Part shown: positions 34,132 to 46,200 of the stretch, in pieces | Layout: every line of letters begins with the position of its first letter | How positions within the stretch are numbered: the first letter of the stretch is position 1 | Origin: Bernardetia sp. ABR2-2B | GTDB lineage: Bacteria; Bacteroidota; Bacteroidia; Cytophagales; Bernardetiaceae | Assembly: GCF_037126435.1 (NCBI RefSeq) | Contig: NZ_CP147020.1 | Span: 829,001 to 893,000, forward strand | Length of the DNA: 64,000 nucleotides | Direction: 5' to 3' | Made by a program: the position numbers and the translations under genes | The notes under the pieces: model-generated | The model's input: the letters and a program-made list of their open reading frames with translations, nothing else | What the model was told of the DNA's origin: nothing | Databases searched by the model: none

Positions 34132-34638
34132 TTACTTTGCTCCAAACACCTGTGTCCAATAATTACTTTCTCTACCTACTCCCATTTCCTCAAAATTAGC
34201 GTTCATCATATTTCTACAATGTCCTTCGCTATTTTTCCAGCCTTCAATAACTGCCTCTTCACTAGTATATCCTTCTGCAATATTTTCTCCGTAGGTTCTC
34301 CAGTCATAACCTTGTCTTTTTATTCTGTCTCCAGCCGAAGAACCATCTTTTCCCGTATGTGAAAAGTAATTTTTATCGTTCATATCTTTGCTATGCAGAT
34401 AAGCAGCTTGTTCAAGAGCTTCGTCCCATGTAATCGCTCCTACTGGTAGCATTTGCTCATTTCCACACTGACAGCCTTCTGTTCTGTACTCGTTTACTAA
34501 TCGTATTAATTCTTGCTTATTTACGTTGTTTGGATTGTTCTCATTTGGTGCTATTTCTTCATCTACTTCTGCACAAGCAAAAATTCCAAATAAAAGAAAT
34601 ACAGAAAGAAAATGCAGTCTAGCGTTTTGATAATTCAT
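34132..34638 (-). CDS. CAP/SCP-domain lipoprotein
   Basis: A 168-residue protein. The signal peptide ends in a lipobox-like LFGIFACAEV (Cys22), so it is probably a lipoprotein. The CAP (cysteine-rich secretory/PR-1-like) domain covers about 40-168: VNEYRTEGCQCGNEQMLPVG, HSKDMNDKNYFSHTGKDGS, YGENIAEGYTSEEAVIEGW and SEGHCRNMMNANFEEMGVG contain the conserved His and Glu residues. Bacterial CAP proteins occur widely, mostly with unknown activity. The Cys-x-Cys in EGCQCGN and the Cys before RNMM may form a disulfide. Convergent with the FAD oxidoreductase gene. Confidence 0.88.
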   Translation of the reverse strand: MNYQNARLHFLSVFLLFGIFACAEVDEEIAPNENNPNNVNKQELIRLVNEYRTEGCQCGNEQMLPVGAITWDEALEQAAYLHSKDMNDKNYFSHTGKDGSSAGDRIKRQGYDWRTYGENIAEGYTSEEAVIEGWKNSEGHCRNMMNANFEEMGVGRESNYWTQVFGAK

Positions 34639-34848
34639 AATAAGAGATAGTTTTGTGATAATTATTTTTGTCTATAAAAAACAAATAGTTTGCCTAAAAT
34701 TTCATTTAAAAAAAAATAGTCAAGTTAAAAGTAGTTCTCAAAATTCTTAGGGTTTAAATACTATAAAAAACCAACAAAACGTACAACTTCAAACCTTTTG
34801 CAAGTCTTCAATGTTATTTTTAAATATTTACTTTTACCCCACTCCCTT

Positions 34849-35298
34849 ATGCTCTACCAAAACACACGCAAAACATTCTTAATAGAAGAAGTTACTCTAA
34901 CTGATAAAAATCCTACTCCAAATAAAGAAATAAAACTGAAAAAAGCTCTCAAATTATACTTAATTGGACGATTGACAGCCGAAGAACACAGAGAAGGCTT
35001 CGAAACCTATTTTGAAATGTTTAGAGATGGAAATTATACCCACGCTATTTTTGATTATTTGAAACTAGAATACGACCCTCCACAATCAAGAGCTTGGTTT
35101 GTAACCAGTTATGTTCCTCGTTATGGCAAAGAACTAAAAGGTAGAGAATGTTATTTGGCATTGATAGAATCTAGTAATTTATTTCAAAAAATGGCTGTTT
35201 CTCTTATCGCAAGTAGCGTAAAGAAGATATATTCAAACCTTCATATTTCTTTTTTTAATGATTTAGAAAAAGCTCAAGAGTGGCTTATTAAGCAGTAA
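34849..35298 (+). CDS. Conserved-looking protein of unknown function
   Basis: A 149-residue soluble protein from ATG 34849; an in-frame TTG at 34798 would add 17 residues of hydrophobic, non-signal-like sequence. It starts LYQNTRKTFLIEEVTL and has an aromatic, mixed alpha/beta body (LKLEYDPPQSRAWFVTSYVP, ESSNLFQKMAVSLIASSVKK, FNDLEKAQEWL). This layout recalls small SpoIIAA/STAS-like proteins, but the similarity is too weak to name it. It lies 80 nt upstream of ligA on the same strand. Confidence 0.55.
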   Translation: MLYQNTRKTFLIEEVTLTDKNPTPNKEIKLKKALKLYLIGRLTAEEHREGFETYFEMFRDGNYTHAIFDYLKLEYDPPQSRAWFVTSYVPRYGKELKGRECYLALIESSNLFQKMAVSLIASSVKKIYSNLHISFFNDLEKAQEWLIKQ

Positions 35299-35330
35299 AA
35301 ACCAATAAAAAATCGTACTTTTGAACTTAA

Positions 35331-37400
<2,070 letters not shown>

Positions 37401-37556
37401 AAACTATATTATACGTATTTTTATTATTGGTAGAAACGCCAAAAATGGCTATTTTCCTTATTCAAATATATCCTTTTATTTCTCAAATTAAGAAAATGAA
37501 AATGCGTTTCCTCTTTTTCTGTTTATTTCTACAAAATCTATAAAAGTATAACATAT

Positions 37557-37594
37557 AAAAAAGAGACTGCCTAGAAAGGTCAGTCTCTTTTTTT
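37557..37594. terminator. Bidirectional terminator (ligA / lipoprotein gene)
   Basis: AAGAGACTG (37561-37569) pairs with CAGTCTCTT (37581-37589), flanked by an A-run on the left and a T-run on the right. It lies between two convergent genes. Confidence 0.8.
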
Positions 37595-37631
37595 AAACTT
37601 GTCGATATAAGAATATCTTTTTTCTTGTATA

Positions 37632-38597
37632 TTACCACATTGGATATCCCTCGTGAAACCATCTGTTACTTGCAACATCTCCTACAACACTATGGTCTAT
37701 AAAACCATTAACTTCAACTGTCCATACAGGACTCTTTGTTTCAAACCCTGTGCTAAAGCCTCCAAGAGAAAGTTGTCTATCACCTGATCTAGTTAAATCT
37801 TCACTAAAATTAAATGAATTGGTAGGTTGTGATAAACCATCAAAGCTAATAGTAGAAGAACCAGATAAGCTATAGAATACTCTTCTAGATTCACCAGCAG
37901 GTTTCCATCTACTTCTTCTTCTATTACCTTTATACTCAAGTTTGATATTTAAGTATAAATATGAAATAATTGTATATCCATTGCCAAATATAGGATGATA
38001 AGCTCCCAAGTACTCTGTGTAAGTTACAAGTTCATGAACATATTTTCGTTTGCTACCAGAGTTATTATTTTGAAAAAATTCTCTTTGATGACGAGCATCA
38101 ATAGTATTTGCTCCTAAAACTACTCTCTGTAGTGAAGGCATTTTTCCAACTATCTTAGACTCCACTTTTGCTTTTTTTGTACTCAAAGAAGGGTTCTCTT
38201 TAATGCTCTTCAACTCTTCTTCATTGTTCACAAAATATTTGAATCCGTCATTATACCAAACAATAGAATTGCCTATTTGATACTCGCCATTTTCATTAAT
38301 TATTGCTTTGAAGGCAGTAGGGAAATTAAACTGTTCGAATTCTTCTGACACTCCTGTAATCAATAACGATTTAACAGTATTTGATTTACTCCAGTTTTCC
38401 AATTCTTGCTCACTTTTATTTGTAAAAGATTGCATAAAAGATTGAAAATGTTCTTGATTATCAAAAACAAAACGTTTGTCTTTAATAGTAAGGTTGTCTG
38501 TTTTTTTAGTAGCTATTTCTAAGCTAGTTAATTCTTCTTGTTGCTCACAAGAGCTAAAAAGAAAGAACAATAGAAAAACAATTGATAACTTTTTCAT
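37632..38597 (-). CDS. Lipoprotein of unknown function
   Basis: The ATG at 38597 gives 321 residues; a TTG four codons upstream is less likely. The lipoprotein signal peptide is KKLSIVFLLFFLFSSC with the lipidated Cys after FLFSS. The N-terminal half is helical and rich in Lys/Glu (LTIKDKRFVFDNQEHFQSFM, SEQELENWSKS). The C-terminal half is beta-rich and contains RRKRRS-like basic stretches (KYVHELVTYTEYLG, GNRRRSRWKPAGESRRVFYS) and a final HSVVGDVASNRWFHEGYPMW. No family is recognised. It has its own promoter and shares a terminator with ligA. Confidence 0.7.
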   Translation of the reverse strand: MKKLSIVFLLFFLFSSCEQQEELTSLEIATKKTDNLTIKDKRFVFDNQEHFQSFMQSFTNKSEQELENWSKSNTVKSLLITGVSEEFEQFNFPTAFKAIINENGEYQIGNSIVWYNDGFKYFVNNEEELKSIKENPSLSTKKAKVESKIVGKMPSLQRVVLGANTIDARHQREFFQNNNSGSKRKYVHELVTYTEYLGAYHPIFGNGYTIISYLYLNIKLEYKGNRRRSRWKPAGESRRVFYSLSGSSTISFDGLSQPTNSFNFSEDLTRSGDRQLSLGGFSTGFETKSPVWTVEVNGFIDHSVVGDVASNRWFHEGYPMW

Positions 38598-39326
38598 TTT
38601 TTTTAACAATTTTAAATTATTTGTAAATAGGTAAATTAAATCATTTTTTGACTTTATATTTTATCAATTTCACTCGTTATATTAATATATCATTTAATGA
38701 TGATTATTTTAAATGATATTTGCTTCACTAAGCATCAATTTAATTCTAACTGCTTCGTAAAAGAGTAAAACTACAAACTAAAAAGGCTTGTTAAAATGAC
38801 TCTGCAAAAGTATATAAAAATATTTTTTCCATCAAGTCTAATTTTCTTTTTTAGAAAAAAAATAATTGACAATATAAACTATAAAGGCTATTTTTAATAC
38901 TTAATAAACATAATTCATTGACTATTAAGGTTTAAAAAGTAAAATATCGCAAATGTTAATTTTTTGATTAATATAGCCAAGTAGTTATGCAATTTAATTT
39001 GACTTTGTTTTATAAAAGACACTTAAAATACTATGAGATAAAATTATCATTATATTTATTTGTGTGATAGAGTTTTATTTGTTTAAGTAATATAAATTAG
39101 AGCTATAAGGAATTTATCTTTTCATTTTTCACTAAAAAATCATATAATTATGACTTAGGAAATGAAACATAATCAGTTGAAAAATAACAGTAAGTGAGAG
39201 CGACCACAAAAAATATAAATACACTCAAGAAGAGGAAATAAAACTTTTTAGTAAATAATAATCGTAATTTTGGTAAGATTTAAGCTAAATATAAATTATG
39301 ATTTATAATCAAAATCATATAGACTC
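38598..39326. other. About 730-bp AT-rich divergent spacer
   Basis: The longest gap in the window. It holds the promoter of the reverse lipoprotein gene (38805-38835) and a forward TAATTTTG (39265-39272) 54 nt before the next ATG that has no -33 partner. No ORF, RNA or repeat is recognised; the base composition is very AT-rich. Confidence 0.5.
38805..38835 (-). promoter_or_regulatory. Bacteroidota-type promoter of the lipoprotein gene
   Basis: Reverse strand: TTG (38835-38833), a 20-nt spacer and TACTTTTG (38812-38805). It implies a leader of about 200 nt. Confidence 0.45.
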
Positions 39327-42300
39327 ATGATTAACCTATCGATGCGATTTACGCTCTTATTTTTCTTCCTAATTGTTTGCTCCAAAACTGTTTTTGCCCA
39401 AACTCAAAAAAACAATATCCCAACCGACTCACTAAATTCTGTAAACTCTAATTCATTTTCTCAAAAAACAAAATGGTTAGCCGTTCAAAAAAATAATAAT
39501 TCCGTTGTTGGTGTCCCCACCGACGACCATTACACAATTTACACAGCCTTTTGGCTCAAAGAAATTGATTCTTTCCCTCCAATTTCCATTCAAGTTTTAG
39601 ATACAAAACAAAAACTTTCAGAAAAGCAACTAGCCGTTGTTGGTGTCTCCACCAACGACCCAAACATAATAAAAGCAACTTACAACTTTGAAAAACAGAT
39701 TATTTTGTTTGCTTTAGATTCAAACCTGAAAAATATTCAATTAGACTCTATCAAAATATCATATCAAACCATTCCTTTCAAGATAAAAAACTGGACATTT
39801 AAGCGTTCACAAGAAGAATACGAACAGGCAGCAATGCAAAATTTCATTGATACCGTTGATAGAAAAAAAGAAAAACAGAATTTAATCATAGAAGAACGTC
39901 AAGAACTCTTTAGCTCTAACCTTCAAAAAGCAGGAAGTATTACTCGTGGTGTTTCGGTGGGAAATAGGCAAGATGTTTTTGTAAACTCTAATCTAAATCT
40001 ACAATTAGAGGGGAAATTAACAGATGAAATAGAACTGACAGCCATTATTTCTGACCAAAATGTTCCCTTTCAACCCGAAGGAAATACCCAACAGTTACAA
40101 CAATTTGATAGGATTCAGATACAATTACGACACAAAAATGCTTCACTTACAGCAGGAGATGTAGTATTGAAACAAGGAATCGGAAATAGTACGCCCCATT
40201 TTATGCGATTCTACAAGAATGTTTTGGGTGGAATGCTACAAACTAATTTCGCTATTGATTCTACTTTTTCTACACAACAAAAAATAGGATTAGCAGCAGC
40301 AAAAGGACAGTTTCAAAGTTATCAACTTCCTGTTCAAGAAGGCGTACAGGGTGCTTATCGTTTAGTTGGAGCAAATAATGAGCGTTTTATTATCATTCAA
40401 GCAGGTTCGGAAAAGGTATTTTTAGATGGACAGCTTTTACAGCGTGGTTTCAATTATGACTACATTATTAATTACAATACAGCCGAAATTACCTTTAATC
40501 CTCATGTTGTGATTACGCAATTTTCTAGGGTGCGTGTAGAATTTGAATATACAAATCAGTTTTATAATCGGACGATTTCAAATTTGGGGGCAAGTGTAAA
40601 TTTTACAAGCAAAAATAAAAGTCTAAATCCCAAAAAGCTAAAAAAATCCTCTTGGAATGTTTTTATAGAAAATTATTCAGAAAGCGATAATGAAAAACAG
40701 CCTATCAATTTTGATATTTCAGAGGAACGCCGAACGCTTTTAGAAAATATTGGCGACAGTCTGGAGTTAGCCGTTGTAGAAAGTGCAGAAGAAGTAGAAA
40801 ACTTTTCTGTCAATCAAATTCTATATATCAAAAAAAACACATTGATTGATAATTTCTTTTATCAGATTTTCCAAAGAGCTACCCAAAACGATGAAAATCA
40901 GACTTTTTATACAGTTTCTTTTACAGAAGTGGGACAAAATAACGGAGATTATAATTTAGGAGAAGCCGTTGCCAACGGAAAAGAATATGTTTTTGCAGGA
41001 ATTAATCAAGGAAATTTTGCGCCTATTCGTCAGCTTCCTGCACCAAATTCTAAAAGGCTCACTAATACAGGAATTCGTTTTTCTCCAAATAGTCATACCA
41101 GCATTTTTGCAGAAGCAGCTTTTTCAGACCGAGATAAAAATATTTTTTCAGAAATTGACAGTCAAGACGACAAAGGAAATGCTTTTTTTGTAGGGATTCA
41201 TACGAAAGACAAAAAGTTTCAAAATCGTTTATTCCCTTCAAAAAATAATCAAAATTATAAACTAAGTTATGGTATCGATTATGAATTGGATAACGAGAAT
41301 TTTGAACCCATTGACCGTTTTAGAAATATTGAGTTTGATAGAGATTGGACACTTCCTACTTTTTTTGGAGCAGTACCACGAGGACAAGACCAAATCTTAC
41401 AAGCCTTTACCATCATTGAACAGAATGCAAACAACAAACTTGAATATAATTTTACTTACCGAGATAGAGAAAACGCCATTAAAGGACAGCAGCACAAAGT
41501 TATTTTCAATAAAAAAGTAGGTAAATTTCAGCTTTCTACAAATGGTTTTTACTTGGGAGGAGAAAACCAGTTACAGTTTTCGAATAGTAATGCTAGTTCT
41601 TTTTCTGAACTCGGTAATAATTCCGTTTCTCAAAACTCTATTATTTCAGCCATTCCAAACAATCAAGTAAGTATTTTACAAACTCCTCAAAATGTTTCTT
41701 GGATGCGTTATGATGCCGACTTGCAGTATCAAAATAATTATGTTGTTCCTGCTTACACGTATTCTGTTGATAAACAGACTTTCAAAACGCAAGATTCTGT
41801 TACTTCGTCTTTGATGAATTATGAGCAACACAAATTTTATCTTTTTCAAGGAGATAGTAGCAAAAAAGCAAATTACAGAATTGAATATGCTTTGAGGAAA
41901 GATTTTTTACCAAAAAATGGAGTTATTCAGTCTTATACCAACTCACAAACGGCACGAGCAGAAGCGACACTAGATTTTGAGAGAGAAAAATCAAATCAAA
42001 AACTGACGTGGAATGCTACTTACAGAAAGCTAGAATATGACAAAGATTTTTTGGATACATTAAAGTTAGAAGATACAGAAACGCTAATGGGTCGCATAGA
42101 TTGGCGAAGTGATTTTTTTGAACGTGCTGTCCGTCAAGAGCTTACTTATTCGACGGTTACAGGGCGAGAACCTGCACGAGAATTTACTTTTATTGGTGTA
42201 GATGGAACACAGGGAACACATACGTGGCGAGATGATAACGATGATGGTGTGCAGCAGTTGGGAGAATTTTATGAAGCAATTAATCCAGACGAACGCAATT

Positions 42301-43175
42301 TTATTAAAGTTTTTACGCCTACCAGTACCTATTTAACAGCATTTTCTACTGATTTTATTTATAAAATAACGCTTACTCCTCCTAGAAAATGGAAAAAAGC
42401 GAAATTTATTAAAAAATCCTTACAACTCTTTTCTGTTGTTTTTTCAGTTCAAAATTCTGTCAAAACTACTGAAAGTGATTTTACAAAACGTTTTATTCCT
42501 TTTGTAGAGCGCAACCAAGAAAACATCTTGAGTGAACAGAGTTCGCTTCGGAATGTCTTGTTTTTGAACAGAACCAATCCACGTTGGGGAGGAGAATTTC
42601 GCTACACTAACACACGACAGAAAAACCTTTTGGCAGGAGGATTTGAGAGTAGAAATATAGAAGAATACGAAAGTATTTTTAGACTAAGTCTTTCCAAAAC
42701 GATTGCCTCAAAGTCTAGCTTTTTGATTGGAACTAGAAGTAATGCCTCTGATTTCCTAGAAAACAGAACCTACAACCTTACTCTTTTACGCCCACAAACC
42801 GAACTCGCTTGGCAACCTACCACTTCTTTCAGACTAACGACAGCCTACCGTTTTGAACAAAAACAAAACACGCTAGGAGAAGAAAATGCACAAATAAATG
42901 AGTTTAGAAGTGAGCTACGTTATTCGAAAGTAGGCGATAGAGTTTTCAATGTTCGTTTTCGTTATCTAAATATTGATTTTGAAGGGGAGAATAACACGCC
43001 TGTCAGTTACGAACTTTTGGAAGCCTTACGAGCAGGTCAAAACATAACGTGGGATTTGAACTTGCAACAAAAACTTTTCAATGGTTTGCAGCTAAGTGTC
43101 GTTTATGAAGGTAGAAAGTCGGAAGAAACACCAGCTATTCATATCGGTAGAATACAGGTTACTGCGCTTTTTTGA
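39327..43175 (+). CDS. Large outer-membrane barrel-like protein carrying two palindrome-encoded insertions
   Basis: A 1282-residue protein with a signal peptide (RFTLLFFFLIVCSKTVFA). An N-terminal region of about 200 residues is followed by GSITRGVSVGNRQDVFVNSN and long runs of alternating polar/hydrophobic strands to the end (RIEYALRKDF, FRLTTAYRFEQK, VFNVRFRYLNIDF, LQLSVVYEGRKS), closing with IGRIQVTALF. The C-terminal Phe and strand density fit a large beta barrel. GGVSVGN-type segments occur in conserved Bacteroidota surface proteins of unknown role. Residues 59-67 (VVGVPTDD) and 103-111 (VVGVSTND) are encoded by near-identical palindromes and look like insertions. A single gene upstream of the paralogue pair. 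Confidence 0.65.
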   Translation: MINLSMRFTLLFFFLIVCSKTVFAQTQKNNIPTDSLNSVNSNSFSQKTKWLAVQKNNNSVVGVPTDDHYTIYTAFWLKEIDSFPPISIQVLDTKQKLSEKQLAVVGVSTNDPNIIKATYNFEKQIILFALDSNLKNIQLDSIKISYQTIPFKIKNWTFKRSQEEYEQAAMQNFIDTVDRKKEKQNLIIEERQELFSSNLQKAGSITRGVSVGNRQDVFVNSNLNLQLEGKLTDEIELTAIISDQNVPFQPEGNTQQLQQFDRIQIQLRHKNASLTAGDVVLKQGIGNSTPHFMRFYKNVLGGMLQTNFAIDSTFSTQQKIGLAAAKGQFQSYQLPVQEGVQGAYRLVGANNERFIIIQAGSEKVFLDGQLLQRGFNYDYIINYNTAEITFNPHVVITQFSRVRVEFEYTNQFYNRTISNLGASVNFTSKNKSLNPKKLKKSSWNVFIENYSESDNEKQPINFDISEERRTLLENIGDSLELAVVESAEEVENFSVNQILYIKKNTLIDNFFYQIFQRATQNDENQTFYTVSFTEVGQNNGDYNLGEAVANGKEYVFAGINQGNFAPIRQLPAPNSKRLTNTGIRFSPNSHTSIFAEAAFSDRDKNIFSEIDSQDDKGNAFFVGIHTKDKKFQNRLFPSKNNQNYKLSYGIDYELDNENFEPIDRFRNIEFDRDWTLPTFFGAVPRGQDQILQAFTIIEQNANNKLEYNFTYRDRENAIKGQQHKVIFNKKVGKFQLSTNGFYLGGENQLQFSNSNASSFSELGNNSVSQNSIISAIPNNQVSILQTPQNVSWMRYDADLQYQNNYVVPAYTYSVDKQTFKTQDSVTSSLMNYEQHKFYLFQGDSSKKANYRIEYALRKDFLPKNGVIQSYTNSQTARAEATLDFEREKSNQKLTWNATYRKLEYDKDFLDTLKLEDTETLMGRIDWRSDFFERAVRQELTYSTVTGREPAREFTFIGVDGTQGTHTWRDDNDDGVQQLGEFYEAINPDERNFIKVFTPTSTYLTAFSTDFIYKITLTPPRKWKKAKFIKKSLQLFSVVFSVQNSVKTTESDFTKRFIPFVERNQENILSEQSSLRNVLFLNRTNPRWGGEFRYTNTRQKNLLAGGFESRNIEEYESIFRLSLSKTIASKSSFLIGTRSNASDFLENRTYNLTLLRPQTELAWQPTTSFRLTTAYRFEQKQNTLGEENAQINEFRSELRYSKVGDRVFNVRFRYLNIDFEGENNTPVSYELLEALRAGQNITWDLNLQQKLFNGLQLSVVYEGRKSEETPAIHIGRIQVTALF
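39503..39528. repeat. TCCCCA-core palindrome inside a coding sequence (copy 1)
   Basis: Arms GTTGTTGGTG (39504-39513) and CACCGACGAC (39518-39527) around TCCC, in frame, encoding VVGVPTDD. It matches the copy at 39636 in 22 of 24 positions. Confidence 0.75.
39636..39659. repeat. TCCCCA-core palindrome inside a coding sequence (copy 2)
   Basis: Arms GTTGTTGGTG and CACCAACGAC around TCTC, in the same reading frame as copy 1 and encoding VVGVSTND. It begins 132 nt after the first copy. Confidence 0.75.
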
Positions 43176-43188
43176 TTTATTATTTCCG

Positions 43189-43214
43189 TTTATCAATAGC
43201 AAACCTTACCTTTG
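43189..43214 (+). promoter_or_regulatory. Upstream box shared by both paralogues (copy 1)
   Basis: TTTATCAATAGCAAACC followed by TTACCTTTG is identical to 47111-47136. It holds a TAnnTTTG element (TACCTTTG, 43207-43214) 33 nt before the ATG, but no TTG at 17-23 nt. Conservation with the second copy supports a regulatory role or a recent duplication. Confidence 0.45.
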
Positions 43215-43247
43215 TATTTTATTTCATTTACTTATTTACGATTTTAT

Positions 43248-46200
43248 ATGAAACAGATTTTTACGGTTTTTTGGGTGCTTGTTTTTTGTTGTTGTTTTTC
43301 TGCTTCTTCTTTTGGGCAAGTTTTTACAGATGTTTTAGCGATTTCAGATTCGGAATATTCTGACTTAGAAGGTATAACAGATATAAAAATAGATAAGGAC
43401 AATAATACAATTATTTCTGGTTATGCTTTTAAAGATACTTTATACATAGGTGGAAATGCCACTCCTCTAGAAAAGATAGGAAATAATGCTTCATCTTCTT
43501 TAGAAAAAGCCTTTTTTTATGTAACTAAACTATCTCCTACGAATGAAGTAATTTGGGTCAAAAACGGAGAAATATATACGGAAAGCCTTTATAATTCCAG
43601 ATCAGATTTAAAAATTGATAATAATGGAAATATCTATGTGTCTTTCAGTACAAGTCCAAGTAGTACAAATCAAAATCAAGCAGTGCTTCTTAATTGGGCA
43701 AATGATCAATACGATTCAGTAGATAATTTTATCTTAAAATTATCTACTAATGGAGATGAGATTTGGCATAAAGGTTTATTATTAGGTAATTACCATATAA
43801 TAGGTTTTTCTACTACAGAAATAGAGGTTGATAATGATGAAAATTTATTTTTGGCTCTTAACACTTATAGAAGAACTCATAATATAGATGAAAATGCTTT
43901 TATTTTTGGTAATGATAGTTCACAAACTGGAGTGTTAATCTTAAAGTTTGATAGCAACGCAAATTATCTTTGGAATAGACAAATAGTTGGCACTTCTAAC
44001 AGTAGAAATTCAAATTCAGATGTATATCTGAGTGATTTTATTATTGATGACGAAGGAAGACCCATCTTATCAGTTACTGGCTATACAACACTGAAAGAAA
44101 TTGTATATGTAGGTACATCAGAAAGTGATAACGCATATGACGGTGACTTTTTAGTAAAATATGATAACAACGGAAATCTTCTTTATCGTAATTCTGTAAG
44201 TAAAGATTGTCCTTTCCGTGGAACTGTATTTATAGGAGGTTTGTCAAAAAAATCAATTGTTCAAGCAGGTTCAAACACATACGTTTCAGGAGCAAAGTGT
44301 GTTAATCAATTCACACAAGAAGGTGTTACTTATGTAGTTAAGATGGATGAAAACCTAAATACTACTTGGGAATATAGTTTTCCTGTTGATTGTAAAGTAA
44401 ACGGAATTTTAGTAGATAAGAATAAAAATATTTATCTCAATGTAGAACTTACTGATAGAACCCTAACATCAGTACAATTTGGAACAACATTTCATGAACT
44501 AGAGGGCGAAAATTTAAAGTTTTTTTTAGTAAAACTTAATGAGGAATATGGAGTAGATTGGGGATTAAATTTAGAAAACTCTTCCCTGCTTGGAGAACAA
44601 AATATCAAAGTTCAACCTTTTGATATTGATAATGAAGGATATATATATATAAATGGAGATTATTCTGCTAATAGTATTATAGGAACGACTCAGATGCCAA
44701 ACTACGGAGGCGAATATATAGCAAAAATAAAAGATTATGGATTTACTCTTCCTGACCTTAGGTTCAGGGGAAAAGGAAAAGCATTTTCTGATACAAACAA
44801 TGATTGTGAGTTCAATAATTCAGAACAAGGTATCCCAAACATTTTAATAAAAAGAAATGATGGATATTATGCTATTTCAAATGACAATGGAGATTATTTA
44901 ATGCCTTTCCCAAATGGAAATTACACACTACAAAGTTCAATAGTAAAAATAGATACCAGTCTACCACAATATTTTATCGCAAGTTGTGATACAATAAAAC
45001 AAGTGATAATAGAAGATAGAGAAATACAAGACTCTACCTCTCTTAACTTCGGTTACAAAGTAAAACCTTGTGCTTATCTATCTATTGACATAACAAACCA
45101 GCGTCGCCGTAGATGTTTTATGAGCAGTACAACCGTAGAATATCAAAACAAAGGCTTTGCGACTGCTCAAAATGTAGAAGTAAAAGTAGAATATCCTGAT
45201 TATATCTTTCCTGTTTCTAGCTCTCCTGCTTGGACTAGAAAAGAAGGAAATAATTACTTCTTCAATGTAGGGCGTTTAGCTGCTGGAAACATAGAAAAAA
45301 TTGTCTTTCAAGATTCTGTGATTTGTGGAATTGAGGAAATTCGTGGACTTACGCAATGCGTAAAAGCTACTATCTCTCCTGCCAACTCTTGTGAAGAGTG
45401 GACAGATAACGAAAATAAATATGAAATTTCTGGACGTTGTGTAGGTGGTGGAGTTGCTCGTTATACAATTCAAAATCTAACAAATATTTCTACAGATTCT
45501 ATTCCGTATCGTTTGTATGCCAACTCACAAGTTTTCAAAGAAGCAAATACATTACTTCCTGCCAATGGAGAAGTAGAAATTGAAGTTTTTACAAATGGAG
45601 CAACGATGAGAATGGAATTATTTCCTCAAAATCACGACCCTATTTCTGCTTTTGCAGAAGGTTGTCAAGTTGCTATTCCTTACAAGACAAAAGCTGAAAA
45701 TCCAAATCCTGTTTTAAGTGTTGCTCCTGTTCAAGAGTCTGGAGTTGCGCTTCCTCAAAATGATGGTGGAGAGCGTTCAGAAACGTCTTGTTCTGAAATT
45801 TTGGATAGTTATGACCCTAATGATAAGCAAGTTGTGCCTTTTGGCTTGACAAATCAAAATCTAATTGAAAAAACTACAGAATTAGATTATACCATTCGTT
45901 TTCAAAATACAGGAACAATTGAAGCTGTGAATATTGTAGTTTTGGATACACTTTCTGAGTTTTTGGATATTGAAACAATTCGTTTGGGAATGGTTTCTCA
46001 CGGTTATAATTTTATAATTGATGGCGATGCTGACACTCGTGTTTTGCGTTTTCAGTTTGATAACATAAATCTTCCAGATAGTAATTCTAACGAACCAGAA
46101 TCTCACGGATTTATCAAATTCAAAATCAAACAGAAAGAAAATAACCGTATCGGCACAGTTATAAAAAATAGAGCTGCTATTTATTTTGATTTTAATTCGC

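Noticed and set aside
43172-43363. 63-codon forward ORF between the barrel gene and paralogue A
   Set aside because: It overlaps the promoter box and signal peptide of paralogue A in another frame; a similar shadow recurs at 47076 because the DNA is duplicated.
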